The translations under genes were made by a program, and so were the position numbers. A DNA stretch of 64,000 nt from Methylorubrum rhodesianum (lineage in GTDB: Bacteria; Pseudomonadota; Alphaproteobacteria; Rhizobiales; Beijerinckiaceae). Of this stretch, positions 17,690 through 26,771 are shown piece by piece. The notes beneath the pieces were generated by a model. The model did no database searches. It worked only from the letters and a program-made list of their open reading frames with translations, and was not told the DNA's origin. Position 1 is the stretch's first letter. Every line of letters starts with the position of its first letter. Location: assembly GCF_014199985.1 (NCBI RefSeq), contig NZ_JACHOS010000024.1, positions 1 to 64,000 on the forward strand, read 5' to 3'.

Positions 17690-18538
17690 ATGTCGCTCCT
17701 CCCTCTCGACCGCCGCAGCCCCCCCGCACGAGCGCTTCGTCGCGTCACCGGGTTCGGCCTCACGGCCGCCGCGGCGCTCCTCACGGCGGTCCTGACCGGA
17801 GCGGCCGCCGGCGGCGCCCGCGCCGAGCCGGCGGGCGCGGCCTCGGTCGCCCTCGTCGTCTCCGTCGACGTGTCGCAATCGGTCGATGACAGCCGCTTCG
17901 TCCTGCAGATGGAGGGCATCGCCGAGGCGCTGGAGGATCCGGGCGTGATCGCGGCGATGACGGGCAATCCCGGCGGCACCCTCTTCGCCATGGTCACCTG
18001 GGCCGACCGCGCGGGCCTCGCCGTAGGCTGGCGGCGGATCGCCAGCCGTGCCGACGCCCTCGCGGTGGCGGCCCAGGTCCGTGCCACGCCCCGGCAATCG
18101 GGCGAGTTCACCTGTCTCGGCCAGATGTTTCGAACCGTGGCAGGGACCATTCTTCCGGCGATGCCGGTTCCGGCCGAGCGGATCGTTGTCGACGTCTCGG
18201 GCGACGGCATCGACAACTGCACCGATCCGGAGGATCTCGAGGCGGAGCGGACGGCGCTGCTGGCCACCGGCGCCACGATCAACGGCCTGCCGATCCTGGT
18301 ACCGGGCGAGAACGACGTCGTCGGCGCCGGCGCCTACCGAGCTCCGGGATACGGGCTTCGCGCCACGCCGCTCCCGCAGGAGCGGACGGATCTGGTGCAA
18401 TGGTACCGGGCCCACGTCGTGGCCGGTCCCGGGTCCTTCCTCCTGAAGGCGGCAGGCTACGGCGACTTCTCGCGGGCCCTGCGGCGGAAGTTCATCATCG
18501 AGGTCAGCCGCCTGGCGCCGGGACGCCACGAGGATTGA
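17690..18538 (+). CDS. vWA-fold exported protein (DUF1194)
   Basis: A 282-residue exported protein with a signal peptide ending GGARAE. A von Willebrand A-type domain follows, with the metal-ion site DVSQS (residues about 63-67), DVSGDGIDNC and GLPILVPGE. It matches the DUF1194 family, which is of unknown function. It starts 15 bases after apbE, so it closes the plus-strand operon of binding protein, propeller, NosR-like protein and ApbE. A vWA protein could assemble or recruit a periplasmic enzyme complex; that is inference from context. Confidence 0.8.
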   Translation: MSLLPLDRRSPPARALRRVTGFGLTAAAALLTAVLTGAAAGGARAEPAGAASVALVVSVDVSQSVDDSRFVLQMEGIAEALEDPGVIAAMTGNPGGTLFAMVTWADRAGLAVGWRRIASRADALAVAAQVRATPRQSGEFTCLGQMFRTVAGTILPAMPVPAERIVVDVSGDGIDNCTDPEDLEAERTALLATGATINGLPILVPGENDVVGAGAYRAPGYGLRATPLPQERTDLVQWYRAHVVAGPGSFLLKAAGYGDFSRALRRKFIIEVSRLAPGRHED

Positions 18539-18548
18539 TCCGACGCGG

Positions 18549-19211
18549 CTAAACAAACCCCTCCGCGACCCGGCGGCTTCCCCGCGAGGTGATCTCGTGC
18601 CGCTGCCCGGAGCCGCCGACGACGCGGCACCAGCTCTCGGCGACGAGCACGGCCTCGACGCCGTCGGTTCGAAGGCGGTAGGCGAAGCCACCGTACATGC
18701 CGGGCACGGCAAACCAGATCGTTTCGTCGGCCGGAATTTCCAGCAGCGGACCGAGCTCGGGGAGCCGGAGGCCGGATTTGCGGACGAGGTCGTCGGCGCG
18801 GCCACGGATGACGGCGTGAAAGTGGGTCTGGACCACCGCAAGGACGCCCGCCGGAACGCGGCGGAGCAGCACCGGGCGCAGGATCTCGGCGGCGCGCCGA
18901 TGGCCGCAACGCTCCGCCACGTCGACCGGCCGCTCGCCGCGCGCGTTCGGGAGCATCCGCCAGGCACCCAGCCGGATCAGCTCGTCCAAGATGCCCGGCG
19001 GCGCGTTCCCGTGCGCAGCCTGATGGAGCGGCGCGAACAGTGACGAGCCGCCGGGCCGCGTCGTGTTCACGAGTTCGGGGCGCTCGCGCAGCAGAGCCAG
19101 CACCTTCGTCCAGACGTAGGCCTTGGCGGCATCGGCCAGCCGATGCCGATCCGACGCACTTGCCTCGCTCACCACGCCGCCGGTGATGATGCCGTCCCAG
19201 ACCCGCGACAT
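18549..19211 (-). CDS. Ankyrin-repeat-containing protein
   Basis: A 220-residue soluble protein. Residues about 30-115 contain ankyrin-type helices (LFAPLHQAAHGNAPPGILDELIRLGA, then NARGERPVDVAERCGHRRAAEILRPVL). A C-terminal alpha/beta region (about 120-205) contains WFAVPGMYGGFAYRL and a further Arg-rich end. I do not recognise that region. The ATG at 19211 (MSRVWDGIITGG) was preferred to upstream codons because the extra N-terminus is Pro/Arg/Gly-rich and contains a small DNA tandem repeat. It is convergent with the vWA gene, 10 bases between stops. Function unknown. Confidence 0.72.
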   Translation of the reverse strand: MSRVWDGIITGGVVSEASASDRHRLADAAKAYVWTKVLALLRERPELVNTTRPGGSSLFAPLHQAAHGNAPPGILDELIRLGAWRMLPNARGERPVDVAERCGHRRAAEILRPVLLRRVPAGVLAVVQTHFHAVIRGRADDLVRKSGLRLPELGPLLEIPADETIWFAVPGMYGGFAYRLRTDGVEAVLVAESWCRVVGGSGQRHEITSRGSRRVAEGFV

Positions 19212-19290
19212 GGTTCGCCCCCGCCCGTTCGAAGCCGTCATGGTGCCGGCCGGACGGCGAGCGGGCGACCCCGGCCGGTTCGGCTCCGCC

Positions 19291-19323
19291 ATGGCACCAA
19301 AATGGCACCAAGATGGTACCGGC
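19291..19323. repeat. Short tandem repeat, 11 bases x 3
   Basis: Three imperfect 11-base units begin ATGGCACCAAA, ATGGCACCAAG and ATGGTACCGGC. The tract lies between the ankyrin gene and the gamma-glutamyltransferase gene. Nothing indicates a function. Confidence 0.6.
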
Positions 19324-19361
19324 CACACGACGCCTCGAAACCGGTCCGCGTTCCGCCGGCG

Positions 19362-21068
19362 TCAGAGACCGAGGGCGAGGCCGTCGCTGCGCGGATCGTG
19401 GGCGCCGACGAGGCCGTCAGGCTCGATGCGGATCGCGCCCGGATGACCGGCGAGCGGGCTCTGTGCGGGGATGGGGCTGATCTCGTGCCCCCGCGCCTTG
19501 AGTTCCGCGAAAACCGCTTCGCCGGCATCGAGTTCGAGTTTCAGGCTGTCGCGGCTGTCCGAGAACGTCCTGCCCAGAAGGAACCGGGGCCGCGCGAGGG
19601 CGGTGAGCGGGTCCATGCCGTAATCGATCAGGCGCGTCAGCACCGCCGCGAGGGTCTGCGGCTGCCCGTCCGCGCCCTGCGTTCCGTAGAGCAGCCGTGG
19701 ACGGCCATCCTTGAAGTACATCCCGGGATTGAGGGTGTGGAACGGGCGCTTTCCCGGACGCAGCACGTTGATGCTGCCGTCGTCCGTGCTGAAGGCCGCA
19801 CCGCGATTGTGCCAGAGGATGCCGGTATCGCCCGCCACGACGCCGCTGCCCCAGTCGAAATAGATCGTCTGCAGGAGGCTGACGCAATTGCCCTCCCGGT
19901 CGGCCGCTCCGATGAAGACGGTGTCGCCGGTCTTGAAGACGTGCGGCCAGGGCGCCGCCTTGCGCGGATCGATGCGGCGGGCCAGCGCATCGAGATGGGC
20001 GGGCGACAAGAGTCGCTCGACGGGAACCTCGACGAAATCGGGATCGGCGATGAAGCGGTTGCGGTCGACGAAGGCCAGCTTCACCGCCTCGACGAGGAGG
20101 TGGTAGTAGTCGGCGCTGCCCTCGGGGAGGGCGGCCACGTCGAAGCGGTCGAGGACGCCCATGATCTCGAGGGTGGTCAGCCCCTGCGTCGGCGGGCGCA
20201 GGCTGACGAGCTCTCCGCCCCGGTAGGGTACGCGCAGCGCGCTCTCGTTGCGCGCCCGGCAGCGGGCGAGGTCGTCCGCCGTCAGAGGCGAGCCCGCCTT
20301 CTCCAGCCCCTGCACGATCCGGCGAGCGAGCTCGCCCTCGTAGAAGTCGCGTCCGCCATTCTCCGCGAGCGTCGTGAGCGTGCGGGCGAGATCGGGCTGG
20401 CGAAACGTCTCGCCGGCCTCCGGGATGCGGCCTTCGGCGGTGAAGACGCGCACGATATCGGGCCAGTCGCCGATCTCCTTGGCGCGGAAATTCGACCAGA
20501 AGCGTTGCGACGGCGTCAGGGGAAAGCCATCCGTCGCGTAGGCGATGGCGCGCTGGAACAGATCCTTCCAGGATTGCCGCCCACCGAGAGCCCGCTGGCT
20601 GTAGGTGAAGGCCTGGTCCCAGGTATCGACGGCCGCCGCCGCCGTGATCGCCGAGCCGGGGCCGCGGACGGGAATCGTCCGTCCCTCGTTCGGCAGCTTC
20701 GCCGCCGCCTGACCGATGCCGGACAGGGTGAAGCTCGCGCCGTTGCGGTCGCTCACGATCATGAACGCGTCGCCGCCCAGGCCGCAGAAATGCGGATAGG
20801 TCACGCAGAGGGTGGCGTTGATGGCGATCGCCGCCTCGATGGCATTGCCCCCCGCCCGCAGGACCTCCCGTCCCGCCTCGCTGGCGAGTTCGTGCGGGCT
20901 CGTCACCATGCCCTGGCTGGACTGGGCGAGGGCGCCGCGGGCAGCGCCCGCTTCGGCGAAGAGTCGGGTCGGCATCGTCGTCGCCCCCAGGGCAGAAGCG
21001 GAGGTCAGGAGAAGCGCGCGCCGCGAAGGGTGCGGGCCGACAGGTCGACGGTCTTCGCTACGATCCAT
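19362..21068 (-). CDS. Gamma-glutamyltransferase-family amidohydrolase (oxamate amidohydrolase-like)
   Basis: A 568-residue exported Ntn-hydrolase of the GGT fold, which self-cleaves before a catalytic Thr. A twin-Arg-like leader (SRRALLLTSASALG) precedes the large subunit (GMVTSPHELASEAGREVLRAGGNAIEAA). The nucleophile is the Thr of KTGDTVFIGAADREGN at about residue 365-370; classical GGTs have a TTH here. The following IYFDWGSGV, LWHNRGAAFS and RPFHTLNP segments resemble the oxamate amidohydrolase (HpxW) branch more than true GGT. The neighbouring PuuE-like deacetylase and amino-acid-type ABC transporter also fit amide or ureide catabolism. Substrate not proven. Confidence 0.82.
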   Translation of the reverse strand: MDRSEDRRPVGPHPSRRALLLTSASALGATTMPTRLFAEAGAARGALAQSSQGMVTSPHELASEAGREVLRAGGNAIEAAIAINATLCVTYPHFCGLGGDAFMIVSDRNGASFTLSGIGQAAAKLPNEGRTIPVRGPGSAITAAAAVDTWDQAFTYSQRALGGRQSWKDLFQRAIAYATDGFPLTPSQRFWSNFRAKEIGDWPDIVRVFTAEGRIPEAGETFRQPDLARTLTTLAENGGRDFYEGELARRIVQGLEKAGSPLTADDLARCRARNESALRVPYRGGELVSLRPPTQGLTTLEIMGVLDRFDVAALPEGSADYYHLLVEAVKLAFVDRNRFIADPDFVEVPVERLLSPAHLDALARRIDPRKAAPWPHVFKTGDTVFIGAADREGNCVSLLQTIYFDWGSGVVAGDTGILWHNRGAAFSTDDGSINVLRPGKRPFHTLNPGMYFKDGRPRLLYGTQGADGQPQTLAAVLTRLIDYGMDPLTALARPRFLLGRTFSDSRDSLKLELDAGEAVFAELKARGHEISPIPAQSPLAGHPGAIRIEPDGLVGAHDPRSDGLALGL

Positions 21069-21156
21069 GGTTCAAATCCATCACGGCGTCTCCGGAGATG
21101 GGGCGGAACGGGAGCCTGCCGCCGCGCAATGCGCGGGGCCGGACCGCACGGGGCCG

Positions 21157-22050
21157 CTAGATCGCCCGCTCGGCGGCGTGCGCCGCGATCGCGCCCGCGG
21201 TGGTGAACCAGACCGCGTCGCGATGCCGGGCGATGCGTTCGAGCGCCTGACGCAGGGGGCGTAAGCGGTGCCGCTGGCCGACGATGTAGGGGTGGAGCGC
21301 GATGCCCATCACCAGCGGCGCGCGGCGCGACTGTTGGAGCATCTCCTCGAAGGCATCCGTGATCGCCTCGGCGAAGGCCCGCCCCGTCTCCTTGCGCGCG
21401 ACGATGGCCGGGATGTCGTTCAGCTCCTGCGGATAGGGGACCGAGAGGATGCGTCCGCCGTTGCGGGTCGCGAACCAGGTCGGCTGGTCGTCGTGACACC
21501 AGTCGAGCAGGTAGCGGTAGCCCGCCTCCGCCAGCAGGTCCGGCGTGACCCGCGACTGGGAGATCCAGGGCCCGAGCCAGCCGGCCGGCGCCCGGCCCTC
21601 CTCGCGCGTCAGCACCGCGGTCGCCTCGGCGATCAGCGCCCGCTCCTCGTCCTCGGAAAGGGTGCCCTGCCGCTCGGCATTGGTGCGGCCGTGCCCGACG
21701 ATCTCGTCGCCGCGGGCGCGAAAGGCTTCGATCAGGCCCGGGCAGTCCCGGTAGATCCGGCTGTTGACGAGGATGCTCGCCGGCAGGTCCAAGGCGTCGA
21801 GCATGTCGCGGATGCGCCACGCGCCGACCCGGTTGCCCCAATCGCGCCAGGCGAAGTTCAGCACGTCCGGCTGCGGCCCGCCCGGCGCCAGCTCGGCGCC
21901 CAGGCCCGCGCCGAAATCGAAGGTCTCGAGGTTGAGCGCGAGATAGACCGCGAGGCGCTTCCCCTCCGGCCAATCGTAGACCGGCCGGTCCGGCAGGGCG
22001 GAATAGGCGTAGCGGCCATGGCTCGACACTGTCGGCTCCGATGTCGTCAC
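21157..22050 (-). CDS. Polysaccharide deacetylase-fold amidohydrolase (PuuE allantoinase-like)
   Basis: A 297-residue cytoplasmic protein of the NodB/PuuE group. It opens with YDWPEGKRLAVYLALNLETFDFG. Central segments DMLDALDLPASILVNS, EIVGHGRTNAERQGTLSEDEE and GWLGPWISQSRVTPDLLAEAGYRYLLDW follow the PuuE/NodB pattern, with His in GHGRTN and in ALHPYIVGQ as likely metal or catalytic ligands. PuuE-type members hydrolyse allantoin and related cyclic amides. The start is GTG at 22050, since no earlier in-frame ATG fits. It lies between the GGT-like enzyme and an ABC transporter, all on one strand, forming a probable uptake and breakdown cluster. Confidence 0.82.
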   Translation of the reverse strand: MTTSEPTVSSHGRYAYSALPDRPVYDWPEGKRLAVYLALNLETFDFGAGLGAELAPGGPQPDVLNFAWRDWGNRVGAWRIRDMLDALDLPASILVNSRIYRDCPGLIEAFRARGDEIVGHGRTNAERQGTLSEDEERALIAEATAVLTREEGRAPAGWLGPWISQSRVTPDLLAEAGYRYLLDWCHDDQPTWFATRNGGRILSVPYPQELNDIPAIVARKETGRAFAEAITDAFEEMLQQSRRAPLVMGIALHPYIVGQRHRLRPLRQALERIARHRDAVWFTTAGAIAAHAAERAI

Positions 22051-22092
22051 GGGGAAGGTCTCGATCCTGTCGTGGAGGGATAGCGCGCGGTC

Positions 22093-24564
22093 TCACGCGG
22101 CGCCGAGATAGGCCGCCTCGAGCGCCGCGTCCGCCTTGAGCTCCGCCGCCGTGCCGGAGGCGGCGACGCGCCCCTGCTCCAGAACGTAGCCCCGGTCGGC
22201 CACGGTGAGCGCGAGCGCGGCCATCTGATCGACGATCAGGATGGTCGTGCCCTGATCCCGCAGCTCGGCGACGGTGGCGTAGAGGCTGTTGATGATCGCC
22301 GGCGCGAGCCCGAGGGAGGGCTCGTCGAGCAGTAGGATGCGCGGATGCGCCATCATCCCGCGGGCGATCGCCAGCATCTGCTGCTCCCCGCCCGAGAGCA
22401 GGCCGGCGCGGCTGCCCGCCCGCTCGCGCAGGCGCGGGAATCGGTCGAGCAGGGCCTCGACCTCGGCCGGATCGACCCGGCCGCCGCGGCTCCAGGCGCC
22501 CAGGCGGATGTTCTCGACGACGGTGAGTTCGGGAAAGACCTGCCGTCCCTCCGGCACCAGGGCGAGACCGAGCCGCGCGATGCGATGCGCCGGCAACGCG
22601 GCGATCGGAGCGTCCGCCAGCACCACCGACCCCTCGACCGGGCGCAGCAGGCCGGCGAGCGCCCGCATCGCCGTCGACTTGCCGGCGCCGTTCGAGCCGA
22701 GCAGGGCCACGGTCTCGCCGGGCCGCACCGCGAGGGCGAGGCGGTCGAGGACGGGCGCGGCGCCGTAGCCCGCGCTGAGGCCGTGGGCGGCCAGCACCGC
22801 GTCGGCCGGACCGTTCCAGGGCGCGGCCCGCGGCCGGGCCGGGGTCTCGGCGGCCCCGAGATAGGCCCGGAGCACGGCGGGGTCGCGGCGCACCTCGGCG
22901 GGCGTGCCGCGGGCGATCGGGCGGCCCGCATCCATGACGAGGATGCGGTCGGACACGCCCATCACCAGGGGCATGTCGTGCTCGACGAGGATCACGGCGA
23001 TGCCGCAGCCCGCGATCCGCCGCAGCAGCGCGCCGAGGCGGTCGGTCTCGGCGCGGGCGAGGCCGGCGGCCGGCTCGTCGAGGAGCAGGACGCGCGGGGA
23101 CCCGGCGAGCGCGCGGGCGATCTCCACCAGCCGCCGGTCGACGTGGGGCAGCTCGCTCGCCGGCCGATCGAGGGCGCCGGCATAGCCGACGAAGGCCAGC
23201 AACGCCGCCGCCTCCTGCCGGTCCCGCGCCCGCGCCCGGCGCAGCAGGCGCCCGGGCGCACGGGCGAGGATCACGTTCTCGACGACGCTGAGCGAGCCGA
23301 ACAGCCGCGTCGTCTGGTAGGTGCGGGCGATCCCGGCGCGGGCGATGGCGTGGGCCGGCCGTCCGCCGAGCTCGCGCGCGCCGAGGCGGATCGTGCCGGC
23401 GCTCGGGCGGTAGAAGCCCGAGATCATGTTGAGGACGGTGGTCTTGCCGGCCCCGTTCGGCCCGATCACGCTGGTGATCGCGCCGGGCAGCGCCTCGAAG
23501 GCCACGCCTTCCGCCGCCCTGATGCCGCCGAAGGCGATCCCGAGACCCTCGACGGCGAGCGGCTCGCCCGCGTCCCGTTGCAGGAAGTCCGGCGCCTCGG
23601 CCTGCGCCTCCGGGTGCGCCTCGCCGCCCCGCGGCAGCAGGCGCGCGAGGCTGCCGACGAGCCCCGCCGGCACGAGCCAGAGCACCACCAGGGTGGTCAG
23701 GCCGAAGAACAGCAGCCGGTACTCGGCCAGCCCCGACAGCGCCTCGGGCAGGAGCACCGTCACCAGCGCGCCGAACAGCGGCCCGAGCACGGTACCGGAC
23801 CCGCCGACCACCACCGCGAGGACGAACAGGATCGACTGCGTGAACGGGAACGAACTCGGCGCGATGAACAGCATCAGGGGCGGCAGCACCGCGCCCGCGA
23901 GCCCGGTCAGCGCCGCCGAGATCGCGAAGGCGGCGGTCTTCACCCGGACCGGATCGAAGCCGAGCGAGGCGGCGGCGACATCCGCGTCCCGCACCGCCCG
24001 CAGCGCCTGGCCGAGGCGGGCATGGCGGAGCCGGTGGAAGCCGTAGAGGCTGAGGCCCGCCATGATCACTGCGAGAAGCGCAAGGTCGCGCTCGCCGAGG
24101 GGGAGGCCGAACAGGCTTGGGCCGATCGCGACCACGAGGCCGTTCTGCCCGCCGGTGAGCTCGCCGCCCTCGATCAGCGCGTGCTCGACGAGGAAGCCGA
24201 AGGCGATCGTCACCATGGCGAGGTAGGGCCCGCGCACCCGCATCGCCGGCACGGCGAGCGCCGCGCCGACGACGGCGGAGATCCCTGCGGCGGCGGGAAG
24301 CGCCAGCCAGAAGCTCGCGCCCTTCAGCGTCAGGATCGCGCTCGCATAGGCGCCCAGCGCGTAGAACCCGGCATGGCCGAAGGAGATCAGCCCGCCGAGT
24401 CCGAGGAGGACGTTGAGGCCGGTGCCGGCCACCACCGTCAGCGCGACGAGCGCGATGACGAAGTGGCTGTAGCCGCTCGTCACCGCGATGAGCCCGAGGC
24501 CCGCGAGCGTCAGGGCCAGGATGGCGAGCGGCATCGCGGCCGGCGCCCGGAGAGGCGAGCGCAT
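22093..24564 (-). CDS. Fused branched-chain-amino-acid-type ABC transporter: LivM permease + LivG ATPase + LivF ATPase
   Basis: One uninterrupted 823-residue protein replaces three usual subunits. Residues about 10-310 are a LivM-type permease with about ten helices (GLNVLLGLGGLISFGHAGFYALGAYAS is diagnostic). Residues about 345-575 are a LivG-type ATPase with Walker A GPNGAGKTT and Walker B RVLLLDEP, but its signature is LPHVDRR, not LSGGQ. Residues about 590-820 are a LivF-type ATPase with GSNGAGKST, LSGGEQQ and RILLLDEPSLG. The first signature has lost the conserved Gly, so the two ATP sites may be unequal. It starts 5 bases after livH. Substrate is probably an amide, ureide or amino acid, given its neighbours. 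Confidence 0.93.
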   Translation of the reverse strand: MRSPLRAPAAMPLAILALTLAGLGLIAVTSGYSHFVIALVALTVVAGTGLNVLLGLGGLISFGHAGFYALGAYASAILTLKGASFWLALPAAAGISAVVGAALAVPAMRVRGPYLAMVTIAFGFLVEHALIEGGELTGGQNGLVVAIGPSLFGLPLGERDLALLAVIMAGLSLYGFHRLRHARLGQALRAVRDADVAAASLGFDPVRVKTAAFAISAALTGLAGAVLPPLMLFIAPSSFPFTQSILFVLAVVVGGSGTVLGPLFGALVTVLLPEALSGLAEYRLLFFGLTTLVVLWLVPAGLVGSLARLLPRGGEAHPEAQAEAPDFLQRDAGEPLAVEGLGIAFGGIRAAEGVAFEALPGAITSVIGPNGAGKTTVLNMISGFYRPSAGTIRLGARELGGRPAHAIARAGIARTYQTTRLFGSLSVVENVILARAPGRLLRRARARDRQEAAALLAFVGYAGALDRPASELPHVDRRLVEIARALAGSPRVLLLDEPAAGLARAETDRLGALLRRIAGCGIAVILVEHDMPLVMGVSDRILVMDAGRPIARGTPAEVRRDPAVLRAYLGAAETPARPRAAPWNGPADAVLAAHGLSAGYGAAPVLDRLALAVRPGETVALLGSNGAGKSTAMRALAGLLRPVEGSVVLADAPIAALPAHRIARLGLALVPEGRQVFPELTVVENIRLGAWSRGGRVDPAEVEALLDRFPRLRERAGSRAGLLSGGEQQMLAIARGMMAHPRILLLDEPSLGLAPAIINSLYATVAELRDQGTTILIVDQMAALALTVADRGYVLEQGRVAASGTAAELKADAALEAAYLGAA

Positions 24565-24569
24565 GGTCT

Positions 24570-25439
24570 TCAGACCTTGTTGACGGCGGCCCGGCCGAGG
24601 AGGCCGTTCGGGCGCAGGGCAAGTGCCAGGATGATGACGGAGAAGACGACGATCTGGGTCGCGCCGGAGCCGAGCGTCGCGGTGACGCCGGCCTCCACGA
24701 GACCGTAGAGCAGGCCCGCCAGCACCACGCCGGTGGCCGAGCCGATCCCTCCGAGGATCGCCACGGCGAAGGCCTTGATGCCGAACAGCGCGCCCATCTC
24801 GGCCGAGACGGAGAAGAGCGGCGCGATGAGCAGGCCCGCCGCGCCCGCCAGCACCGCCGAGAGCGCGAAGGCGCAGGCCACGGTGCGGGCGACGTCGATG
24901 CCCATCAGCCGCGCGGCCTCGGCGTTCTGCGCCACCGCCAGCAGCACACGGCCGAGTTCCGTCCCGCGGAACACGGCGCGGATCGCCACCGCGGCGGCGA
25001 TGCCGACCACCGGAATCAGGAGCTGAAGCGGATAGATGCCCGCGCCCAGGATCTGGACCGGAGCCGAGACCAGGGGGGAGGGCAGGCTGCGCGGCTCCTT
25101 GCCGAAGGTGAACAGGAGGACGTTGTCGAGGATGATGCCGCCGGCCACCGTCGCCAGGAGCCACGCGTCGGAGCCGCGGGCCACGAAGGGCCGCACCAGC
25201 AGGCGCTCCACGGCGAGCCCGAGCAGGGCGCAGCCGGACAGAGCCGCGGCGGCCGCCAGCGGCATCGGCCAGCCGAGCTGAACCCCGAAGGCGTAGCCCA
25301 GCACCGCGCCCAGGGTGACGGCGCTCCCCTGCGCGAAGTTGACGGTGCCGGAGACGGCGAAGGTGATGTGGAAACCGAGCGCCACCAGCCCGTACATGCT
25401 GCCGAGGCCGAGCCCGCTGACGAGGGTTCCGGTCAGCAT
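24570..25439 (-). CDS. livH: Branched-chain-amino-acid-type ABC transporter permease (LivH-like)
   Basis: A 289-residue membrane protein with about eight helices. The LivH signature GLGLGSMYGLVALGFHITFAVSGTVNFAQG is at the N-terminus, and GIKAFAVAILGGIGSATGVVLAGLLYGLVE towards the end is the typical loop contacting the ATPase. It would form the channel with the LivM part of the adjacent fusion protein. The binding-protein gene lies 34 bases upstream, so the three genes form one operon. The symbol reflects family, not proven substrate. Confidence 0.92.
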   Translation of the reverse strand: MLTGTLVSGLGLGSMYGLVALGFHITFAVSGTVNFAQGSAVTLGAVLGYAFGVQLGWPMPLAAAAALSGCALLGLAVERLLVRPFVARGSDAWLLATVAGGIILDNVLLFTFGKEPRSLPSPLVSAPVQILGAGIYPLQLLIPVVGIAAAVAIRAVFRGTELGRVLLAVAQNAEAARLMGIDVARTVACAFALSAVLAGAAGLLIAPLFSVSAEMGALFGIKAFAVAILGGIGSATGVVLAGLLYGLVEAGVTATLGSGATQIVVFSVIILALALRPNGLLGRAAVNKV

Positions 25440-25473
25440 GGACGCCTCCCCGCGCCTCGGCTCGAACCGCGCC

Positions 25474-26664
25474 TCACTTGGACACCGCGACGATCTCGCC
25501 GTTGCGGAAGCTGGCGAAGATGTAGTCCTCCGGCTTCAGAGCGTCGTGCCGGTCCGGGGCGAAGGGCGCCTCGTAGGTCTTGATCAGGCCGGCATAGGCC
25601 GGGACCTTGTAGAAGCCGTCGCGGACCTTCGGTCCTTCCGTGGCGCCGGCGGCCTGGATCGCCAGGGCGATCAGGTGGGTGGCATCGTAGGCGTTGGCGA
25701 TGCCCACGGCGGGCGTGACGTCGGCCATGGACTTGATCGCCGGGTACTTCGCCTTCAGGGCGTCGAGCACCGCCTTCGCCTTCGGGCTGTCGTTGCCCGC
25801 GAAGGTGAAGGTCTGGACGAAGTGGACCCGCGCCGCGCTCGGGCCGGCCAGTTCGTCGAAGCGCCCGCCGGCCGGCCCCCAGTGGGAGATCACCGGCACC
25901 GTCCAGCCCATGCGGTCGAGGGACTTCACCACCTGGGCCGAGGGACCGACATTGCCGACGAGGAACAGCGCGTCGGCCCCCGCCTCCCGCAGGCGGGACA
26001 GCTGCGGCACCATATCGATGTCGTTGGCCTCGTACTTCTCGATGCCGGCGCTGGGGAGCCCCGCGGCCTTCAGGGCCGCGACGAGCCCCTGCTGGTTCGA
26101 TTCGCCCCAGGCATTGTTGACGAGGATCGCGCCGGGCTTCTTGGCGCCGTAGGTCTTCACCGCATAGGCGACGATGGCCTCGTCCACGAGCGCGTCGACC
26201 GCGGAGACCCGGAACACGTAGTTGTCGGCCGCCCCGTTGCGGGTGATCCCGGTCCCGGCCGCCCAGGGCCCGACGAAGGGCACCTTCATCTGATTGGCGA
26301 TCGGGACGATCGCCATCGAGACCGGCGTGTCGAGCCCGCCGATCAGCGCCACGACCCCGGCGCGCTGGATCAGTTCGCGGGCGGCGAGCACGCCCTTCGA
26401 CGGGTTGGCCTCGTCGTCGCGGGCGACGAGTTCCAGGGGCCGCCCGAGGACGCCGCCGTTGCGGTTGATCTCCTCGATCGCCAGCCCGATGCCGCGGGAG
26501 ATCGCCTCGCCGGACTTCGCGGATTGGCCGCTGAGCGCGGTGACGAGACCGATCCGGACCGGCTCGGCGGCCTTGACCGGTCCCAGGCTGGCGAAACCCG
26601 CCAAGAGGGCACCGAAGGCGAGGCGCCGCGTCAGGGAGCGGGCGGCAGTGAGGCGGTGAGGCAT
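25474..26664 (-). CDS. ABC transporter substrate-binding protein (LivJ/LivK type)
   Basis: A 396-residue periplasmic binding protein of the branched-chain-amino-acid/amide class. A signal peptide (ARSLTRRLAFGALLAGFASLGPVKAAE) precedes the bilobed domain beginning VRIGLVTALSGQSAKSGEAISRGIGLAIEEIN. Other family marks are LVARDDEANPSKGVLAAREL and VALIGGLDTPVSMAIVPIANQ. The ATG at 26664 was chosen because it starts the signal peptide; a longer frame begins inside the upstream operator-like palindrome. It is the first gene of the transporter operon and is divergent from the NTF2-like gene. Confidence 0.92.
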   Translation of the reverse strand: MPHRLTAARSLTRRLAFGALLAGFASLGPVKAAEPVRIGLVTALSGQSAKSGEAISRGIGLAIEEINRNGGVLGRPLELVARDDEANPSKGVLAARELIQRAGVVALIGGLDTPVSMAIVPIANQMKVPFVGPWAAGTGITRNGAADNYVFRVSAVDALVDEAIVAYAVKTYGAKKPGAILVNNAWGESNQQGLVAALKAAGLPSAGIEKYEANDIDMVPQLSRLREAGADALFLVGNVGPSAQVVKSLDRMGWTVPVISHWGPAGGRFDELAGPSAARVHFVQTFTFAGNDSPKAKAVLDALKAKYPAIKSMADVTPAVGIANAYDATHLIALAIQAAGATEGPKVRDGFYKVPAYAGLIKTYEAPFAPDRHDALKPEDYIFASFRNGEIVAVSK

Positions 26665-26771
26665 GGCGATCCGGTCCCCCGTATGTGGTCGACCGACGAC
26701 CGCAACAGCCGTGCCAGTCGATGCGCCGTTGATTTTCCTCACTTTTCCCGAATCGGGCAGCGGCTGCCGGT

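Noticed and set aside
22093..24564. The possibility that the LivM-LivG-LivF fusion is an artefact of a lost stop codon
   Set aside because: Linkers between domains are of normal composition, no remnant start or ribosome site is seen at the boundaries, and the frame is continuous. It is kept as a genuine fusion, with a check suggested.
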